Counted from the first letter of the stretch, positions 16,658-26,403 are shown. The stretch is DNA of 64,000 nt from Lentilactobacillus kisonensis DSM 19906 = JCM 15041 (GCF_001434135.1 NZ_AZEB01000012.1:1-64000); one strand, 5' to 3'. Numbers and translations are program-made. The notes: generated from the sequence alone by a model not told the origin.

Positions 16658-17200
16658 ATGACGAAACGATGCACATGGGCGACCAAAAGCCCGGAACTGA
16701 TGATTTATCACGATACAATTTGGGGTAAACCAACGAAAGATGTTGATAAGTTATTTCGGGGATTATCCTTTGAAATAATGCAAGCTGGATTAGCATTTCA
16801 GACGGTTTTGAAATTTGAGTCGGGGATGGACGAGGCCTTCCACGGTTTTTCAATTGATTATTTAACAACATTGACTGAAACGGACGTTGAAAAGTTTTGT
16901 TCAAATCCCCGTATTATTAGAAACCATGCTAAAATTCGGGCGATTATTCATAACGCAAGGGTTATTCAAGAAAATCCCCGAGCATTAATTGATAATACGT
17001 GGGGCCCCATTAACTATATGCCGTTGGATCACTTGTTAGATGAACCACGGGCAGCATCCGAATTTCACGAGTTTACGCAACAGTTTGTGAATCCTTTGAA
17101 GCAAATGGGGCTTAAACGGATTGGACCAGTTACGGTTTATAGCTATCTACAAGCGGTGGGGGTAGTAAATGATCACCTACTCCAATGTGATTTTAGATGA
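16658..17200 (+). CDS. tag: DNA-3-methyladenine glycosylase I
   Basis: Removes 3-methyladenine from DNA (base excision repair). It has 180 residues. The zinc-binding set of the Tag family is present: Cys in KRCTW, His in MIYHDTIWG, and His and Cys in the C-terminal VVNDHLLQC. The catalytic-pocket glutamate lies in LSFEIMQAGLAFQTVL. AGGAGG at 16641-16646 supports ATG at 16658; a GTG at 16646 overlaps that site and is rejected. Confidence 0.93.
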   Translation: MTKRCTWATKSPELMIYHDTIWGKPTKDVDKLFRGLSFEIMQAGLAFQTVLKFESGMDEAFHGFSIDYLTTLTETDVEKFCSNPRIIRNHAKIRAIIHNARVIQENPRALIDNTWGPINYMPLDHLLDEPRAASEFHEFTQQFVNPLKQMGLKRIGPVTVYSYLQAVGVVNDHLLQCDFR

Positions 17201-17225
17201 TGCCTTTTTAGCTATATTGTGAAAT

Positions 17226-17254
17226 TTTACTTGCCAAATCCATGTGAATATAAT
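17226..17254 (+). promoter_or_regulatory. promoter of the HTH regulator
   Basis: TTTACT, a 17 bp spacer and a perfect TATAAT at 17249-17254. The predicted start point leaves a leader of about 115 bases. Confidence 0.7.
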
Positions 17255-17274
17255 ATGCTATCAAGCGTGCTCAG

Positions 17275-17356
17275 TTGAGTCGGGATCGGAATTTAAATTG
17301 TGTCGATCCCTAATTGTTCATCTTCGCACCCTTGCGTAGTCAGCGCATCAACTCAA
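17275..17356 (+). promoter_or_regulatory. structured 5' leader of the HTH regulator
   Basis: TTGAGT (17275-17280) pairs with ACTCAA (17351-17356) and encloses GGGATCG/CGATCCC (17282-17288 with 17304-17310) and CGCA/TGCG (17325-17328 with 17333-17336). Together they could form a three-way junction just upstream of the ribosome binding site. No known riboswitch is recognised. Confidence 0.35.
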
Positions 17357-17377
17357 ATTTGGGGGTAAAAGTTAGAT

Positions 17378-18289
17378 ATGGCTATGGTAATTATTGGATC
17401 CAAGATTCGAAAATCTAGGAAGCAAAAGGGAATCTCGCAGGTCCAACTGGCTGAAGATATTTGTACGCAGGCAACTATTAGTATGATTGAGACACAAAAT
17501 AGTTGCACGAGCTTTGAGATTCTATGTAAAGTCTGTGATCGGCTTGGATTAAACGTTACGGACGTAACCACTAATCCTGAGTATGGCGACAAACTGTTTT
17601 CATTGATTGATGAAGATATGAGAAATCACGAATACCGAAAAGCGAGTAAGCACATTAAGCAGATTTCCTTTGATAAGCTAACCAGCAAAGCATCCAGAGG
17701 GCGTTATTCGTGCTACTTGGGGTATATTAATTTGTATATTGATAATGACGTTAACGAGGCAATTTACAATTTTCACGTGATGCTAACCCGTTATTCTGCT
17801 GATGACTATACTTTTTATCAGGCTTGGGCAAACCTGGGGTTAGGCTTGGCTTATCAAAAGTTGGGCAAACGAACGCGGTCTGAAGAGTTTATTGACGTCA
17901 GTACTCAAATACTAACAAAGCTTAAAAGTGATGAAAAGCATGATTTCTTGGCGATTGTTGATTTGTATGTCAAAATCATTGATTTGTATATCGACTTGAA
18001 GGACTATCAACGGTCGATTGAGTTAATTATGGATGTTTCAGGTAAACTAACTAAAGCAAATCTGATTTACAAATTAGATGTTTTAGCGGAACAGGAGTCA
18101 AAATGTTACTATGCTGAAGGGAAAAATGTTCAGGCAACGATGAAGCAATTTACCGCATTATTTATTGCTCAACTACGGGGAAACACGTTGCTTGCTGAAA
18201 AGATTTCGACGAACAATCAAGCCCATATTATTAAGATTGTGAAAGAAGAAATCGCCAAAACAGAGGGATTGCCAACCCTTATACAGTAA
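17378..18289 (+). CDS. XRE-type HTH regulator with C-terminal helical repeat domain
   Basis: A 303-residue protein. Residues of about 5-60 form an XRE helix-turn-helix (GSKIRKSRKQKGISQVQLAE, then ATISMIETQ). The remainder is predicted helical and TPR-like, with tandem pairs such as FYQAWANLGLGLAYQKLGK. This layout is shared by Rgg and PlcR (RNPP) regulators, which bind short peptides, but no peptide gene is visible nearby, so peptide sensing is not shown. The start is ATG behind GGGGGT at 17360-17365; a second ATG two codons later is possible. Confidence 0.75.
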   Translation: MAMVIIGSKIRKSRKQKGISQVQLAEDICTQATISMIETQNSCTSFEILCKVCDRLGLNVTDVTTNPEYGDKLFSLIDEDMRNHEYRKASKHIKQISFDKLTSKASRGRYSCYLGYINLYIDNDVNEAIYNFHVMLTRYSADDYTFYQAWANLGLGLAYQKLGKRTRSEEFIDVSTQILTKLKSDEKHDFLAIVDLYVKIIDLYIDLKDYQRSIELIMDVSGKLTKANLIYKLDVLAEQESKCYYAEGKNVQATMKQFTALFIAQLRGNTLLAEKISTNNQAHIIKIVKEEIAKTEGLPTLIQ

Positions 18290-18310
18290 CCGTCCTCTGA
18301 ATATTAGAAG

Positions 18311-18378
18311 ACGCAAAAAGCCATCAACTGTTTGAAGACAACTCGTTAAGGGTGTCTTCAAACGTTTGATGGCTTTAT
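18311..18378. terminator. bidirectional terminator between convergent genes
   Basis: AAAGCCATCAA and TTTGAAGACA on one side pair with TGTCTTCAAA and TTTGATGGCTTT on the other, with A and T runs at the two ends. It serves the HTH gene on the plus strand and uspA on the minus strand. Confidence 0.88.
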
Positions 18379-18411
18379 TTTAATTCTGAAATTAAAGGGA
18401 ACACGTAGCGA

Positions 18412-18891
18412 TTAAACGCGCTTGCTTGGATTCTTAGCTGGCTTATTATCCAAATCGGTTCGGACAACTAAGACATCGCAAACAGCCGTTCTGGTGACGT
18501 ATTCAGTAACAGACCCAATCAATAGTCGTTCTACCGCATTAAGACCAGTGGCACCAATCATAATCAAATCAATATTTAGATTTTGTGGCAGATCACGGGC
18601 AATAACTGTCTTTGGTGCCCCGTATTCAATCGAATAATCAACGTCTTTAATGCCTGCTTGTTTGGCTTCATCGATGTACTTATCTAACGTTTGCTTAGCG
18701 GTCTCGGTTACTTGTTCAACCATCGATGTATCAAAGCTGGAAATATTTTGAAATGCCCTGGTATCAACCACGTGAACCAAGTGAAGAGATGCATCGTTTC
18801 GGTTTGCAACTGCTACGCCTTTTTTAAAAGCTAATTCCGCTTCATAAGAGCCATCCACGGGAACTAGAATTTGTTTATATTGTTGTAACAT
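18412..18891 (-). CDS. uspA: universal stress protein UspA family
   Basis: A 159-residue cytoplasmic nucleotide-binding protein. It starts YKQILVPVDGSYEAELAF and ends with the ATP-binding motif GATGLNAVERLLIGSVTEYV. ATG at 18891 is used, with a G-rich ribosome binding site just upstream; a GTG three codons earlier overlaps that site. It has its own promoter at 18924-18951 and shares the convergent terminator. USP proteins are induced under starvation and stress; this member's target is unknown. Confidence 0.88.
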   Translation of the reverse strand: MLQQYKQILVPVDGSYEAELAFKKGVAVANRNDASLHLVHVVDTRAFQNISSFDTSMVEQVTETAKQTLDKYIDEAKQAGIKDVDYSIEYGAPKTVIARDLPQNLNIDLIMIGATGLNAVERLLIGSVTEYVTRTAVCDVLVVRTDLDNKPAKNPSKRV

Positions 18892-18923
18892 TGTACCCAC
18901 CCCACATTCATCTATTTAACTCA

Positions 18924-18951
18924 ATTGTACGTTATTTTTCTTAAAATACAA
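18924..18951 (-). promoter_or_regulatory. promoter of uspA
   Basis: Read on the minus strand: TTGTAT (18946-18951), a 16 bp spacer and TACAAT (18924-18929), located 33 bp upstream of the uspA ATG. Confidence 0.6.
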
Positions 18952-18965
18952 AGAAATAAATATGA

Positions 18966-19259
18966 CTACCGATTGGGATGATTGATAATATTCATTATAA
19001 AGGCTTCTAAAATTGTTCCAGCGGCAGTTCCAAAAAGTAAGACAAAGAGAATGAAAATATCATTTTGGATAATGAGGGCAATAACACCAAGAATGGCCAA
19101 CAGAATAAAGGTGATGCCACCAGTCTTGGCAGTCTTTGCCATTCGCTCGTTATCTTGAACGTTAATGCCAAATAACTTCTTGTTGAGGTGTGATAGTAGG
19201 TAGTAGGCAATAAAAATTGCAATTAATATTACAACGCCGACTAGTAGATTAATTATCAT
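18966..19259 (-). CDS. small membrane protein of unknown function
   Basis: A 97-residue protein with three hydrophobic segments, at about residues 2-20, 48-65 and 68-90. A charged stretch (HLNKKLFGINVQDNERMAK) lies between the first two. ATG at 19259 is chosen since GGAG lies 7 bases before it; an ATG six codons earlier overlaps rarA. It starts 14 bp after the rarA stop, so it is likely co-transcribed. The family is not recognised. Confidence 0.65.
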   Translation of the reverse strand: MIINLLVGVVILIAIFIAYYLLSHLNKKLFGINVQDNERMAKTAKTGGITFILLAILGVIALIIQNDIFILFVLLFGTAAGTILEAFIMNIINHPNR

Positions 19260-19273
19260 AGTTTTGCTCCATA

Positions 19274-20551
19274 TCATTTATGGCCAGATGACTGGCGTAA
19301 TTTCTGGTACTGTTCTTTAAAGGCGGTTTCAATCCGACCGTTACTTTTAGGCTTATAATATTGTGCGTTCTTAAGCTTGTCAGGTAAGTATTGCTGCTTG
19401 ACCCAGTCATTGGGGAAGTCATGTGGGTATTTATACTCAACGCCTCTTCCCAGCTTTGCGGCGCCCTTATAATGGGCATCCTTAAGGTGTAACGGAACAT
19501 CACCGTAGTTTCCTGACCGAACGTCACTCAGCGCACTGTCAACTGCCATCATCGCGGAATTAGACTTTGGGCTCAAGCAGAGTTCAATAATTGAGTTCGC
19601 CAACGGGATCCGTGCTTCTGGTAATCCTAATTGTTTGGCTGCGTTGACTGCTAAAACGGTTCGTTCACATGCTGCTGGGCTGGCTAATCCAATATCTTCA
19701 TAGGCAATGACTAATAGCCGGCGAACAAGGGACACTAAATCTCCTGATTCAATCAATCGGCTTGCATAGTGAAGCGCGGCATCGGTATCGGATCCCCGAA
19801 TTGACTTTTGAAACGCTGAAATAACGTCATAATGGGCATCACCGTTTTTATCGGCATTGAGCGCTTTTCGCTGCAAACACTCTTCAATAATCGCTTGGGT
19901 AATATGAATGTTGCCGTCCTTATCTTTTTCGGTGGATTTGACGGCTAATTCAAGTGCGTTTAGTGAACTTCTGAGATCACCGTTGGTAGCAGTTGCCAAG
20001 AACTTAATTGCGGGGGGATCAATTTGGACCTGATAGTTTCCCAATCCTTTTTTGGTATCATGGAGTGCTCGATGGAGTGCCTGCTCAATATCATCAGGTG
20101 AAAGCGGATGAACTTCGAAGATTTGGGTTCGGCTTCGGATAGCGGGGTTAATGTTAATATAAGGATTCTCGGTTGTTGCCCCAATTAAAATAATTGCCCC
20201 ATTTTCTAGCAATGGCAACAGAAAATCTTGTTTAGTTTTATCTAGCCGATGAATTTCATCAAGTAAAAGGACAACCGTACCACTCATCTTAGCTTCTTCA
20301 GCAACAATCTGTAAATCCTTTTTAGTATCAGTGGCGGCGTTAAGCATCCGAAAGGCGTATTTAGTTGAGCCGGCAATAGCACTAGCGATACTTGTTTTTC
20401 CAGTTCCGGGTGGTCCATATAGGATCATTGAGGAGAGCATCTTGGCTTTAACCATTCGATTAATGATTTTACCAGGGCCAACCAAATCCTTTTGGCCGAC
20501 AATTTCTTCAATTTTGGTTGGCCGCATTCGGTAGGCGAGGGGTTGTTGCAT
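19274..20551 (-). CDS. rarA: replication-associated recombination ATPase RarA
   Basis: An AAA+ clamp-loader-like ATPase (MgsA/WRNIP1 family) that acts at stalled replication forks. It has 425 residues. Motifs are LAYRMRPTKIEEIVGQ at the N-terminus, Walker A GPPGTGKTS, Walker B LLLDEIHR, sensor 1 IGATTENP and the arginine region AIRSRTQIFEV. The C-terminal region contains YEDIGLA and the AHYKGAAKLGRG segment. It starts with ATG behind AGGAGG on the minus strand. Confidence 0.95.
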   Translation of the reverse strand: MQQPLAYRMRPTKIEEIVGQKDLVGPGKIINRMVKAKMLSSMILYGPPGTGKTSIASAIAGSTKYAFRMLNAATDTKKDLQIVAEEAKMSGTVVLLLDEIHRLDKTKQDFLLPLLENGAIILIGATTENPYININPAIRSRTQIFEVHPLSPDDIEQALHRALHDTKKGLGNYQVQIDPPAIKFLATATNGDLRSSLNALELAVKSTEKDKDGNIHITQAIIEECLQRKALNADKNGDAHYDVISAFQKSIRGSDTDAALHYASRLIESGDLVSLVRRLLVIAYEDIGLASPAACERTVLAVNAAKQLGLPEARIPLANSIIELCLSPKSNSAMMAVDSALSDVRSGNYGDVPLHLKDAHYKGAAKLGRGVEYKYPHDFPNDWVKQQYLPDKLKNAQYYKPKSNGRIETAFKEQYQKLRQSSGHK

Positions 20552-20597
20552 GATATTCCTCCTTTAATTATTAGAATAAAAACGCAATTTAATTTAT

Positions 20598-20606
20598 AGT
20601 ATACCA
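20598..20606 (-). promoter_or_regulatory. extended -10 promoter of rarA
   Basis: On the minus strand TGG directly precedes TATACT, 47 bp upstream of the rarA ATG. It lies just downstream of the rpsD terminator. Confidence 0.5.
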
Positions 20607-20620
20607 GCAGAAGAGGGTAT

Positions 20621-20651
20621 AAAAAAAGCGTTCTGCAATTGCAAAACGCTT
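20621..20651 (-). terminator. intrinsic terminator after rpsD
   Basis: On the minus strand, GCGTT and TGCAATTGCA with AACGC form a tight hairpin followed by seven T (20627-20621). Confidence 0.85.
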
Positions 20652-20660
20652 GGTAATGAA

Positions 20661-21272
20661 TTAACCCAATTTGTTGTAGTATTCAACAATAAGTGATTCA
20701 TCAATTTCAGCATCAAGTTCTTCTCGCTGTGGAAGACGAACCAATGAGCCTTCAAGCTTGTCAGCGTCGAAGCTTACGTATTGTGGACGACCCACAACGG
20801 CTTCAACAGCGTCTTTAATAACTTGGAGATCCTTGGACTTCTCACGAACTGAGATAACTTGGCCAGGTTTAACTTCATATGATGGAATATCAACACGTTT
20901 GCCATCAACAGTGATGTGACCATGGTTTACAAGTTGACGGGCTTGACGACGAGTAGTTGCCATACCCAAACGATAAACCATGTTGTCTAAACGTTCTTCG
21001 AGCATAATCATGAAGTTAACACCATGCTTACCTTCACGAATCTTACCGGCACGAACGAATAAGTTACTGAATTGACGTTCAGTAAGTCCGTACATGTAAC
21101 GTAATTTTTGCTTTTCGTGTAATTGTAAACCATATTCTGAAAGCTTTGAACGACGGCCTTGACCGTGATCACCAGGAGCATAAGGACGACGATCGAGTTC
21201 CTTACCAGTACCTGATAAAGATACGCCTAACCGACGTGAAATTCTCCAACTTGGACCTGTATATCTAGACAT
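20661..21272 (-). CDS. rpsD: 30S ribosomal protein S4
   Basis: Primary 16S rRNA-binding protein that starts 30S assembly. It has 203 residues, normal for Firmicutes. It begins [15 protein letters not shown]; an S4 RNA-binding domain follows, with [20 protein letters not shown] and [16 protein letters not shown]. The ATG at 21272 matches the family start; the longer upstream reading frame crosses the leader. It is monocistronic, with its own terminator. Confidence 0.97.
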   Translation of the reverse strand: MSRYTGPSWRISRRLGVSLSGTGKELDRRPYAPGDHGQGRRSKLSEYGLQLHEKQKLRYMYGLTERQFSNLFVRAGKIREGKHGVNFMIMLEERLDNMVYRLGMATTRRQARQLVNHGHITVDGKRVDIPSYEVKPGQVISVREKSKDLQVIKDAVEAVVGRPQYVSFDADKLEGSLVRLPQREELDAEIDESLIVEYYNKLG

Positions 21273-21440
21273 AAGTAATCCTCCAATATTTTTTTGGAGT
21301 AAAATAAGCCGTTGCAAACTTAGTATTCGTGCATGTTGCTTTGCTCTTTCGCTCAAGCAGCCGATTGAGTTACTTGCAGAACCAATTGAATGGCAACAAC
21401 ATGTTGACGAGCTTACCGTTTACTGCTGCGTTATTTTACA
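21273..21440 (-). promoter_or_regulatory. structured rpsD leader with sequestered ribosome binding site
   Basis: On the minus strand the leader ends in CTCCAA, eight A/T bases, TTGGAG (21299-21294 with 21286-21281). The ribosome binding site GGAGG lies in the 3' arm, 8 bases before the ATG. Upstream are further self-complementary stretches, such as GCAGC with GGCTGC and GTTGTTGC with GCAAGTAAC. S4 represses its own translation in Bacillus through a structured leader, and this may be the counterpart (inference). Confidence 0.45.
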
Positions 21441-21463
21441 CAAAGTCCATTGTATAAAGAATT

Positions 21464-21928
21464 CTAGTTTAAGTCAACATGTTTAACAAAAATGTCGCCG
21501 AATTCGCTGAGTGTTTCCTCATCCGCTGCGGAAAAGCGATTTAAGTTTGGTGAATCGATATCCAACACACCAATAGCGAAGCCATCCTTAGATAATGGGA
21601 TGACAATTTCTGAGCGTGAATTGGCATCACAAGCAATGTGGCCGGCAAATTGATGAACGTCAGCGACTCGTAGTGGCTTTTTTTCGGTTAATGCGGTGCC
21701 ACAAACGCCATCACCATTTTTGATGTGCATACAAGCAACGTTTCCCTGAAAGGGGCCTAAGATTAATTCATCGTTAGAAGGAATGTAGCGGTAAAAGCCG
21801 ACCCAATTAATATCTGTTAATGATTGATTTAATAAAGCAGCTGCGTTAGCCATATTAGCGACTAAATCGGTCTCACCGGTTAACAGCGCGTCTAATTGTT
21901 GATTCATTAAGTTGGTTATTTTCTGCAT
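21464..21928 (-). CDS. free methionine-(R)-sulfoxide reductase (GAF domain)
   Basis: A 154-residue single-GAF protein. The three cysteines of the fRMsr family are visible: ACMHIKNGDGVCG (two) and HIACDANSRSEIVIPL (one). WVGFYRY and GVLDIDSP are also family segments. It reduces free methionine-R-sulfoxide with thioredoxin. ATG at 21928 follows GAGG at a suitable distance. It is transcribed away from ezrA. Confidence 0.88.
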   Translation of the reverse strand: MQKITNLMNQQLDALLTGETDLVANMANAAALLNQSLTDINWVGFYRYIPSNDELILGPFQGNVACMHIKNGDGVCGTALTEKKPLRVADVHQFAGHIACDANSRSEIVIPLSKDGFAIGVLDIDSPNLNRFSAADEETLSEFGDIFVKHVDLN

Positions 21929-22089
21929 AATCCTTTTCCTCACTTTAAAAAAATATGGTGAAACGTATCTACTATGATATAATTCAGCTTAGAGCACTTT
22001 TAATTAATTATTAATACATATTATATTGTTTTGGGGATTTTTACCACACTAATGTTTTTTATATCTTTATTTCTGAAGGATGGGATCGA

Positions 22090-23829
22090 ATGCTTACTTT
22101 GCTGATTGGAATTATAGTCGTGGTTGGGGCTTGCTATTTGGGATTTGTGTTTTATCAACGACGGACGATTAAAATGGCAACGAATGTTTATGAAAACAAA
22201 CGGGATTTAAATAAAATTCCGTTAGACGATGAATTTGCGCTTGCCAAGAAATTGAATTTAACTGGTGAATCACAAAAAAAGTATGATCAATTGTATAATA
22301 AATATCAACATTACAAAAATCAGTTATTACCAAGTATTGATGAAGGAATTTCTGCAGTTAAAGAGGATGGCAAGGGTATCAACTTTATTAAAACTAAGAA
22401 TGACTGGCAGCATGCAAATCAGGCCATCGAGACTGCCAACTCAGAGCTAAAAGAAATTCAAGCAGGCTTAGCCCAACTTTATGATCTTAATAAGCAGCAT
22501 CACCTCGCTTTAGAAGAACTTGAAAAGAAGTATAAGCGGCTTCGAGAAGAGCTACTCAACAAAAACAAGTCATTTGGGCCAAGTATTGATGCTTTGGAGA
22601 AAAAACTGGCTGACATTGAAGGAACCTTTGACGAATTTACCCAGTTGACCAAAAGTGGCGATCCCAATAGTGCTGAAGAAGTGCTAACTGATTTGAACTC
22701 GGCAACGTCTGAGCTCGAATCATATATGGCGCGAATTCCTAAGCTGAATGCTAGTCTTTCAACGGAATTTAACGCCCAAATTTCAGAAATTCAGGCTGGT
22801 TATAAACAATTAAAGGCAAAGCATTACAATTTTCCAAATGATCAATTTGCGCAAACAATCAGCAGTTTACATGATCAAATTAAGGGAAGCCTTAAACAAT
22901 TAGAGAATCTTCAAATTGATGTAGCGGCTAAAACTGTTGAAGATGTTGCTAACTCAATCGATAAACTTTATGACGCGTTAGATTTAGAGTTGCAATCACG
23001 GTCACCGGTTGAAAAAAATACAAAAGTAATTGGTGATTACATTGCCCATGTTCGCCGCCAGAATAGTGATTTGGCCTTACAACTTGAAAATTTAAACAAG
23101 AGTTATGTTCTTAATCATCAAGAGATTGAAAATAACCATCAATATGATCAACAGATTGCAACGATTGAAAAGCAATACGCTGATCAAACAAAGGCGATTC
23201 AAGAAGGAACCGCCGTGTTTTCGAGTATTAATCATGCCCAACAGAAGATGATGAAAGATCTTGGTCAAATTGAATCTTTACAAAAAGACTTGTTTCAATC
23301 GACGGTTCAGCTCCATCAACGGGAAAAAGAAGCTCGGAGTTCATTGGCTAAGTTTGACCTAGAAATGCGTAACAAAAAACGACGGATTGATAATCGTAAT
23401 TTACCTGGGCTAGCTGATGATTATCAAGATGCATTTGCAAGTGTGGTTCGAGAAATTAACCATTTGGATGATGCAATTAATCAGCCGCAGATTGATATGG
23501 ATGATATTTCTAAACAAGTTATCATCATTCAGTCTGATATGGATACGTTGGACGATAGAACTAACAAGTTGATTGACGACGCTACCTTGGCTGAGCAAAC
23601 CATTCAATACGCAAACCGGTTTGTCGGCTCCAACCCGGAAATTGCGGCCGCCAGCAAGCAGGCTCAACGGTATTTTGATCAGAAATATGATTATGAAAAG
23701 AGTCTCGCGACCATTTCTGCCGCCCTTGAAAAGCAGTCAGCTGGGTTGTTTACAAAAATTCGCGATGATTATTTTGCATCAAAGAAGCGCCATCGTGCAA
23801 AAGATAGTAAGAATGAGGCAGAACGTTAA
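22090..23829 (+). CDS. ezrA: septation ring formation regulator EzrA
   Basis: A 579-residue protein with one N-terminal membrane segment (about residues 2-21), then long coiled-coil spectrin-like repeats over the rest, rich in Leu, Lys, Gln and Asp. EzrA binds FtsZ, limits rings to mid-cell and recruits wall enzymes. RRTIKMATNVYENKRDL after the membrane anchor is typical. The start is ATG behind GAAGGATGGG at 22075-22084. It is probably a single-gene unit; a terminator follows. Confidence 0.92.
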   Translation: MLTLLIGIIVVVGACYLGFVFYQRRTIKMATNVYENKRDLNKIPLDDEFALAKKLNLTGESQKKYDQLYNKYQHYKNQLLPSIDEGISAVKEDGKGINFIKTKNDWQHANQAIETANSELKEIQAGLAQLYDLNKQHHLALEELEKKYKRLREELLNKNKSFGPSIDALEKKLADIEGTFDEFTQLTKSGDPNSAEEVLTDLNSATSELESYMARIPKLNASLSTEFNAQISEIQAGYKQLKAKHYNFPNDQFAQTISSLHDQIKGSLKQLENLQIDVAAKTVEDVANSIDKLYDALDLELQSRSPVEKNTKVIGDYIAHVRRQNSDLALQLENLNKSYVLNHQEIENNHQYDQQIATIEKQYADQTKAIQEGTAVFSSINHAQQKMMKDLGQIESLQKDLFQSTVQLHQREKEARSSLAKFDLEMRNKKRRIDNRNLPGLADDYQDAFASVVREINHLDDAINQPQIDMDDISKQVIIIQSDMDTLDDRTNKLIDDATLAEQTIQYANRFVGSNPEIAAASKQAQRYFDQKYDYEKSLATISAALEKQSAGLFTKIRDDYFASKKRHRAKDSKNEAER

Positions 23830-23846
23830 ACGCTGAGATTAAATTG

Positions 23847-23895
23847 GCCCCGCTGGTGATGAGTAAAATTACTCGTTATTAGCAGGGCGTTTTTG
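23847..23895 (+). terminator. intrinsic terminator after ezrA
   Basis: GCCCCGCTG and GAGT pair with ACTC and AGCAGGGC across 23847-23889, followed by five T. Confidence 0.82.
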
Positions 23896-24031
23896 ACGTT
23901 AAGGCAACTAGTTAAGATCTGCACATTAATCCGAGGCACACCAGGCTTGTTACTAATAGTCTTTGGGTGTATCATCATGGGAGTTATATTTGTTGGAGTC
24001 GAACCAATAAATTTAGAGAAGAAGGTTTCAA

Positions 24032-25177
24032 ATGATTTATTTTGACAATAGTGCAACAACTAAAGTATTGCCAGAAGTACTTGACACATACAATAAGGTT
24101 AGTGAGAGGGTTTGGGGGAATCCATCAAGCCTTCACAATTTTGGTGAGCAAGCGTTTAATTTGCTGGAACAATCCCGAAAGCAGATTGCTAATTTATTGC
24201 ATGTCCATTCAGATGAAATCTATTTCACGAGTGGCGGTACGGAAGGTGACAATTGGGTTATTAAGGGGACCGCAATTACCAAACGGGAATTTGGTAAACA
24301 TATCATTACGACGTCCGTAGAACACGCTGCTGTCCATAACTCAATGGAACAATTGAAACAGTTGGGCTATGAAATCACGTATTTACCCGTTGATGATGAG
24401 GGCCGGATTTCCGTGGCTGATTTAAAACAAGCCATTCGCCCAGACACAATTCTAGTTTCAATTATGGCGATTAATAATGAAATTGGTACGATTGAGCCAA
24501 TTCAAGAAGCTGGTGAATTGTTAAAGAACTATCCTAAGATTCACTTTCATATTGATGCTGTCCAGGGTCTTGCTAAGGGGATCCAGGAAATGATTTTCAA
24601 TGATCGGGTTGATTTCGTTGCGTTTTCTGGTCATAAATTTCATGCGCCTCGGGGAACCGGATTTATATATGGTCGTCGGGGACGTAGAATTGCGCCGTTG
24701 ATGAATGGTGGTGGCCAAGAAAAGAACCAGCGCTCTGGAACTGAGAACTTACCGGGAATTGCGGCAATGGCTAAAGCGATTCGCCTGGTTTTGGAGAAAG
24801 AACCTGCTGCGATTAAAAGGGAGCGGGAGATCAAGCAGTTAATCTCTGACCATATTAGTAAGTTTGAAAAAGTCGTTATTTTTTCAAAGAATGATGATCG
24901 CTTTGCACCGCATATCTTGTGCTTTGCTATTAAAGGCGTGCGTGGCGAAACAATTGTACATGCGTTCGAGAAATACCATATTTATATTTCGACAACGAGT
25001 GCTTGTTCGTCCAAGAGTCATGCTGAATCTGGCACTTTGAATGCGATGAAGGTTCCAGAAAACATTGCGACAAGTGCTGTCCGGATTTCGTTAGGTGATC
25101 AAAATACACTTGATGAAGCCAAACAATTCGTCGATGTATTTGATCAATTGTATGAAGAATTTGACAAGTTAAGTTAG
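24032..25177 (+). CDS. cysteine desulfurase (NifS/IscS-like)
   Basis: A PLP enzyme that takes sulfur from cysteine and forms a persulfide. It has 381 residues. It begins [15 protein letters not shown]; the PLP lysine lies in [14 protein letters not shown], and the catalytic cysteine in STTSACSSK. The HIDAVQG motif binds PLP. It lies 8 bp upstream of thiI, so its persulfide probably feeds ThiI for 4-thiouridine in tRNA rather than general Fe-S assembly. The start is ATG behind AGAAGAAGG. Confidence 0.93.
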   Translation: MIYFDNSATTKVLPEVLDTYNKVSERVWGNPSSLHNFGEQAFNLLEQSRKQIANLLHVHSDEIYFTSGGTEGDNWVIKGTAITKREFGKHIITTSVEHAAVHNSMEQLKQLGYEITYLPVDDEGRISVADLKQAIRPDTILVSIMAINNEIGTIEPIQEAGELLKNYPKIHFHIDAVQGLAKGIQEMIFNDRVDFVAFSGHKFHAPRGTGFIYGRRGRRIAPLMNGGGQEKNQRSGTENLPGIAAMAKAIRLVLEKEPAAIKREREIKQLISDHISKFEKVVIFSKNDDRFAPHILCFAIKGVRGETIVHAFEKYHIYISTTSACSSKSHAESGTLNAMKVPENIATSAVRISLGDQNTLDEAKQFVDVFDQLYEEFDKLS

Positions 25178-25185
25178 GAGTAACT

Positions 25186-26403
25186 ATGCATTATACAGAG
25201 ATTATGGTTCGATACGGTGAACTGTCGACCAAGGGGAAAAACCGAAAAGACTTTATCAAACAACTCGGTCGAAATGTCCGCGCGGTTTTGCACCAGTTTC
25301 CAACTGTTGAAGTTAAGCCCCAACGTGACAGACTTCACGTCACCTTAAATAATGAAGATGATAAACAAGTTATCACTGCCCTACAGGGTGTTTTTGGGAT
25401 CGAAAATTTTTACCCTTCAATTCAAATCGATAAGGACATGGCGACCATCAAAAAAGTCGTTCTTCAAATGGCACGGGAACAGTATACGTCAGGTGCCACC
25501 TTTAAAATTAATACGCGTCGTCAAGACAAAAATTTTGAGTACGATACAAATCAGATTAATAATATTTTAGGCGATTACGTGCTTTCAAACGTGGCTGGTA
25601 TCTCTGTTGATGTTAAACATCCAGATATTGCAATCCGGGTTGAAATTCGAATGAACGGCGCATTTATTTCATCAGAAATCATTCACGGTGCCGGTGGCCT
25701 TCCGGTTGGTACTGGTGGTCGGGCAACAATGATGCTTTCTGGTGGGATTGACTCGCCAGTTGCGACGTATTTGGCAATGAAGCGTGGTGTCAAAATTGAC
25801 ATGATTCATTTTTATAGTCCCCCATATACGGGTGAACAAGCCTTAAATAAGGCAAAACAGTTAACTTCTGTGTTAGCCAAATATTCTGGCAATATTCAGT
25901 TTATTCAAGTACCATTTACTGAGGTCCAAGAGACTATTAAGGAGAAGGTTCCTGAAGGCTATTTAATGACAATCCAGCGACGAATGATGCTGAGAATTGC
26001 TGCTCAAATTACTCAGGATCGTCATTGCAGCGGCGTGTTTACCGGTGAAGCTTTGGGGCAAGTGGCATCACAAACGCTAGAAAGTATGTTAGCTATTAAT
26101 GACGTCACGACCATGCCCGTTTTGCGCCCATTAGTTTCCATGGACAAGGAAGACATTATTAAAATCTCCAAGGATATTAAGACGTTTGATTTGTCAATTC
26201 TACCCTTTGAAGACTGTTGCACCATTTTTACGCCACCTGCACCAAAGACACGGCCTAACCTGGAAAAATCCAGAAAATTTGAGGCGTACATTGATGTTGA
26301 TGGCCTGATGAAACGGGCGATTGATAACATTAAGATTACCGATATCAAGGCCGGCGAAGAGTTCTTAAACCAGGATCAGGATGTTTTTGCTGAGTTGTTA
26401 TAA
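25186..26403 (+). CDS. thiI: tRNA 4-thiouridine synthetase ThiI
   Basis: Modifies U8 of tRNA to 4-thiouridine. It has 405 residues: an N-terminal ferredoxin-like region with a THUMP domain (about 60-165), then a PP-loop ATPase with [19 protein letters not shown]. The conserved FEDCCTIF holds the catalytic cysteine of the core. The rhodanese domain of the E. coli enzyme is absent, as is usual in Firmicutes, so sulfur transfer must come directly from the neighbouring desulfurase. Confidence 0.95.
   Translation: MHYTEIMVRYGELSTKGKNRKDFIKQLGRNVRAVLHQFPTVEVKPQRDRLHVTLNNEDDKQVITALQGVFGIENFYPSIQIDKDMATIKKVVLQMAREQYTSGATFKINTRRQDKNFEYDTNQINNILGDYVLSNVAGISVDVKHPDIAIRVEIRMNGAFISSEIIHGAGGLPVGTGGRATMMLSGGIDSPVATYLAMKRGVKIDMIHFYSPPYTGEQALNKAKQLTSVLAKYSGNIQFIQVPFTEVQETIKEKVPEGYLMTIQRRMMLRIAAQITQDRHCSGVFTGEALGQVASQTLESMLAINDVTTMPVLRPLVSMDKEDIIKISKDIKTFDLSILPFEDCCTIFTPPAPKTRPNLEKSRKFEAYIDVDGLMKRAIDNIKITDIKAGEEFLNQDQDVFAELL

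Noticed and set aside
23826-24059. Minus-strand open frame of 77 codons between ezrA and the cysteine desulfurase
   Set aside because: It crosses the ezrA terminator and the start of the desulfurase gene, has no ribosome binding site, and its composition is not protein-like.
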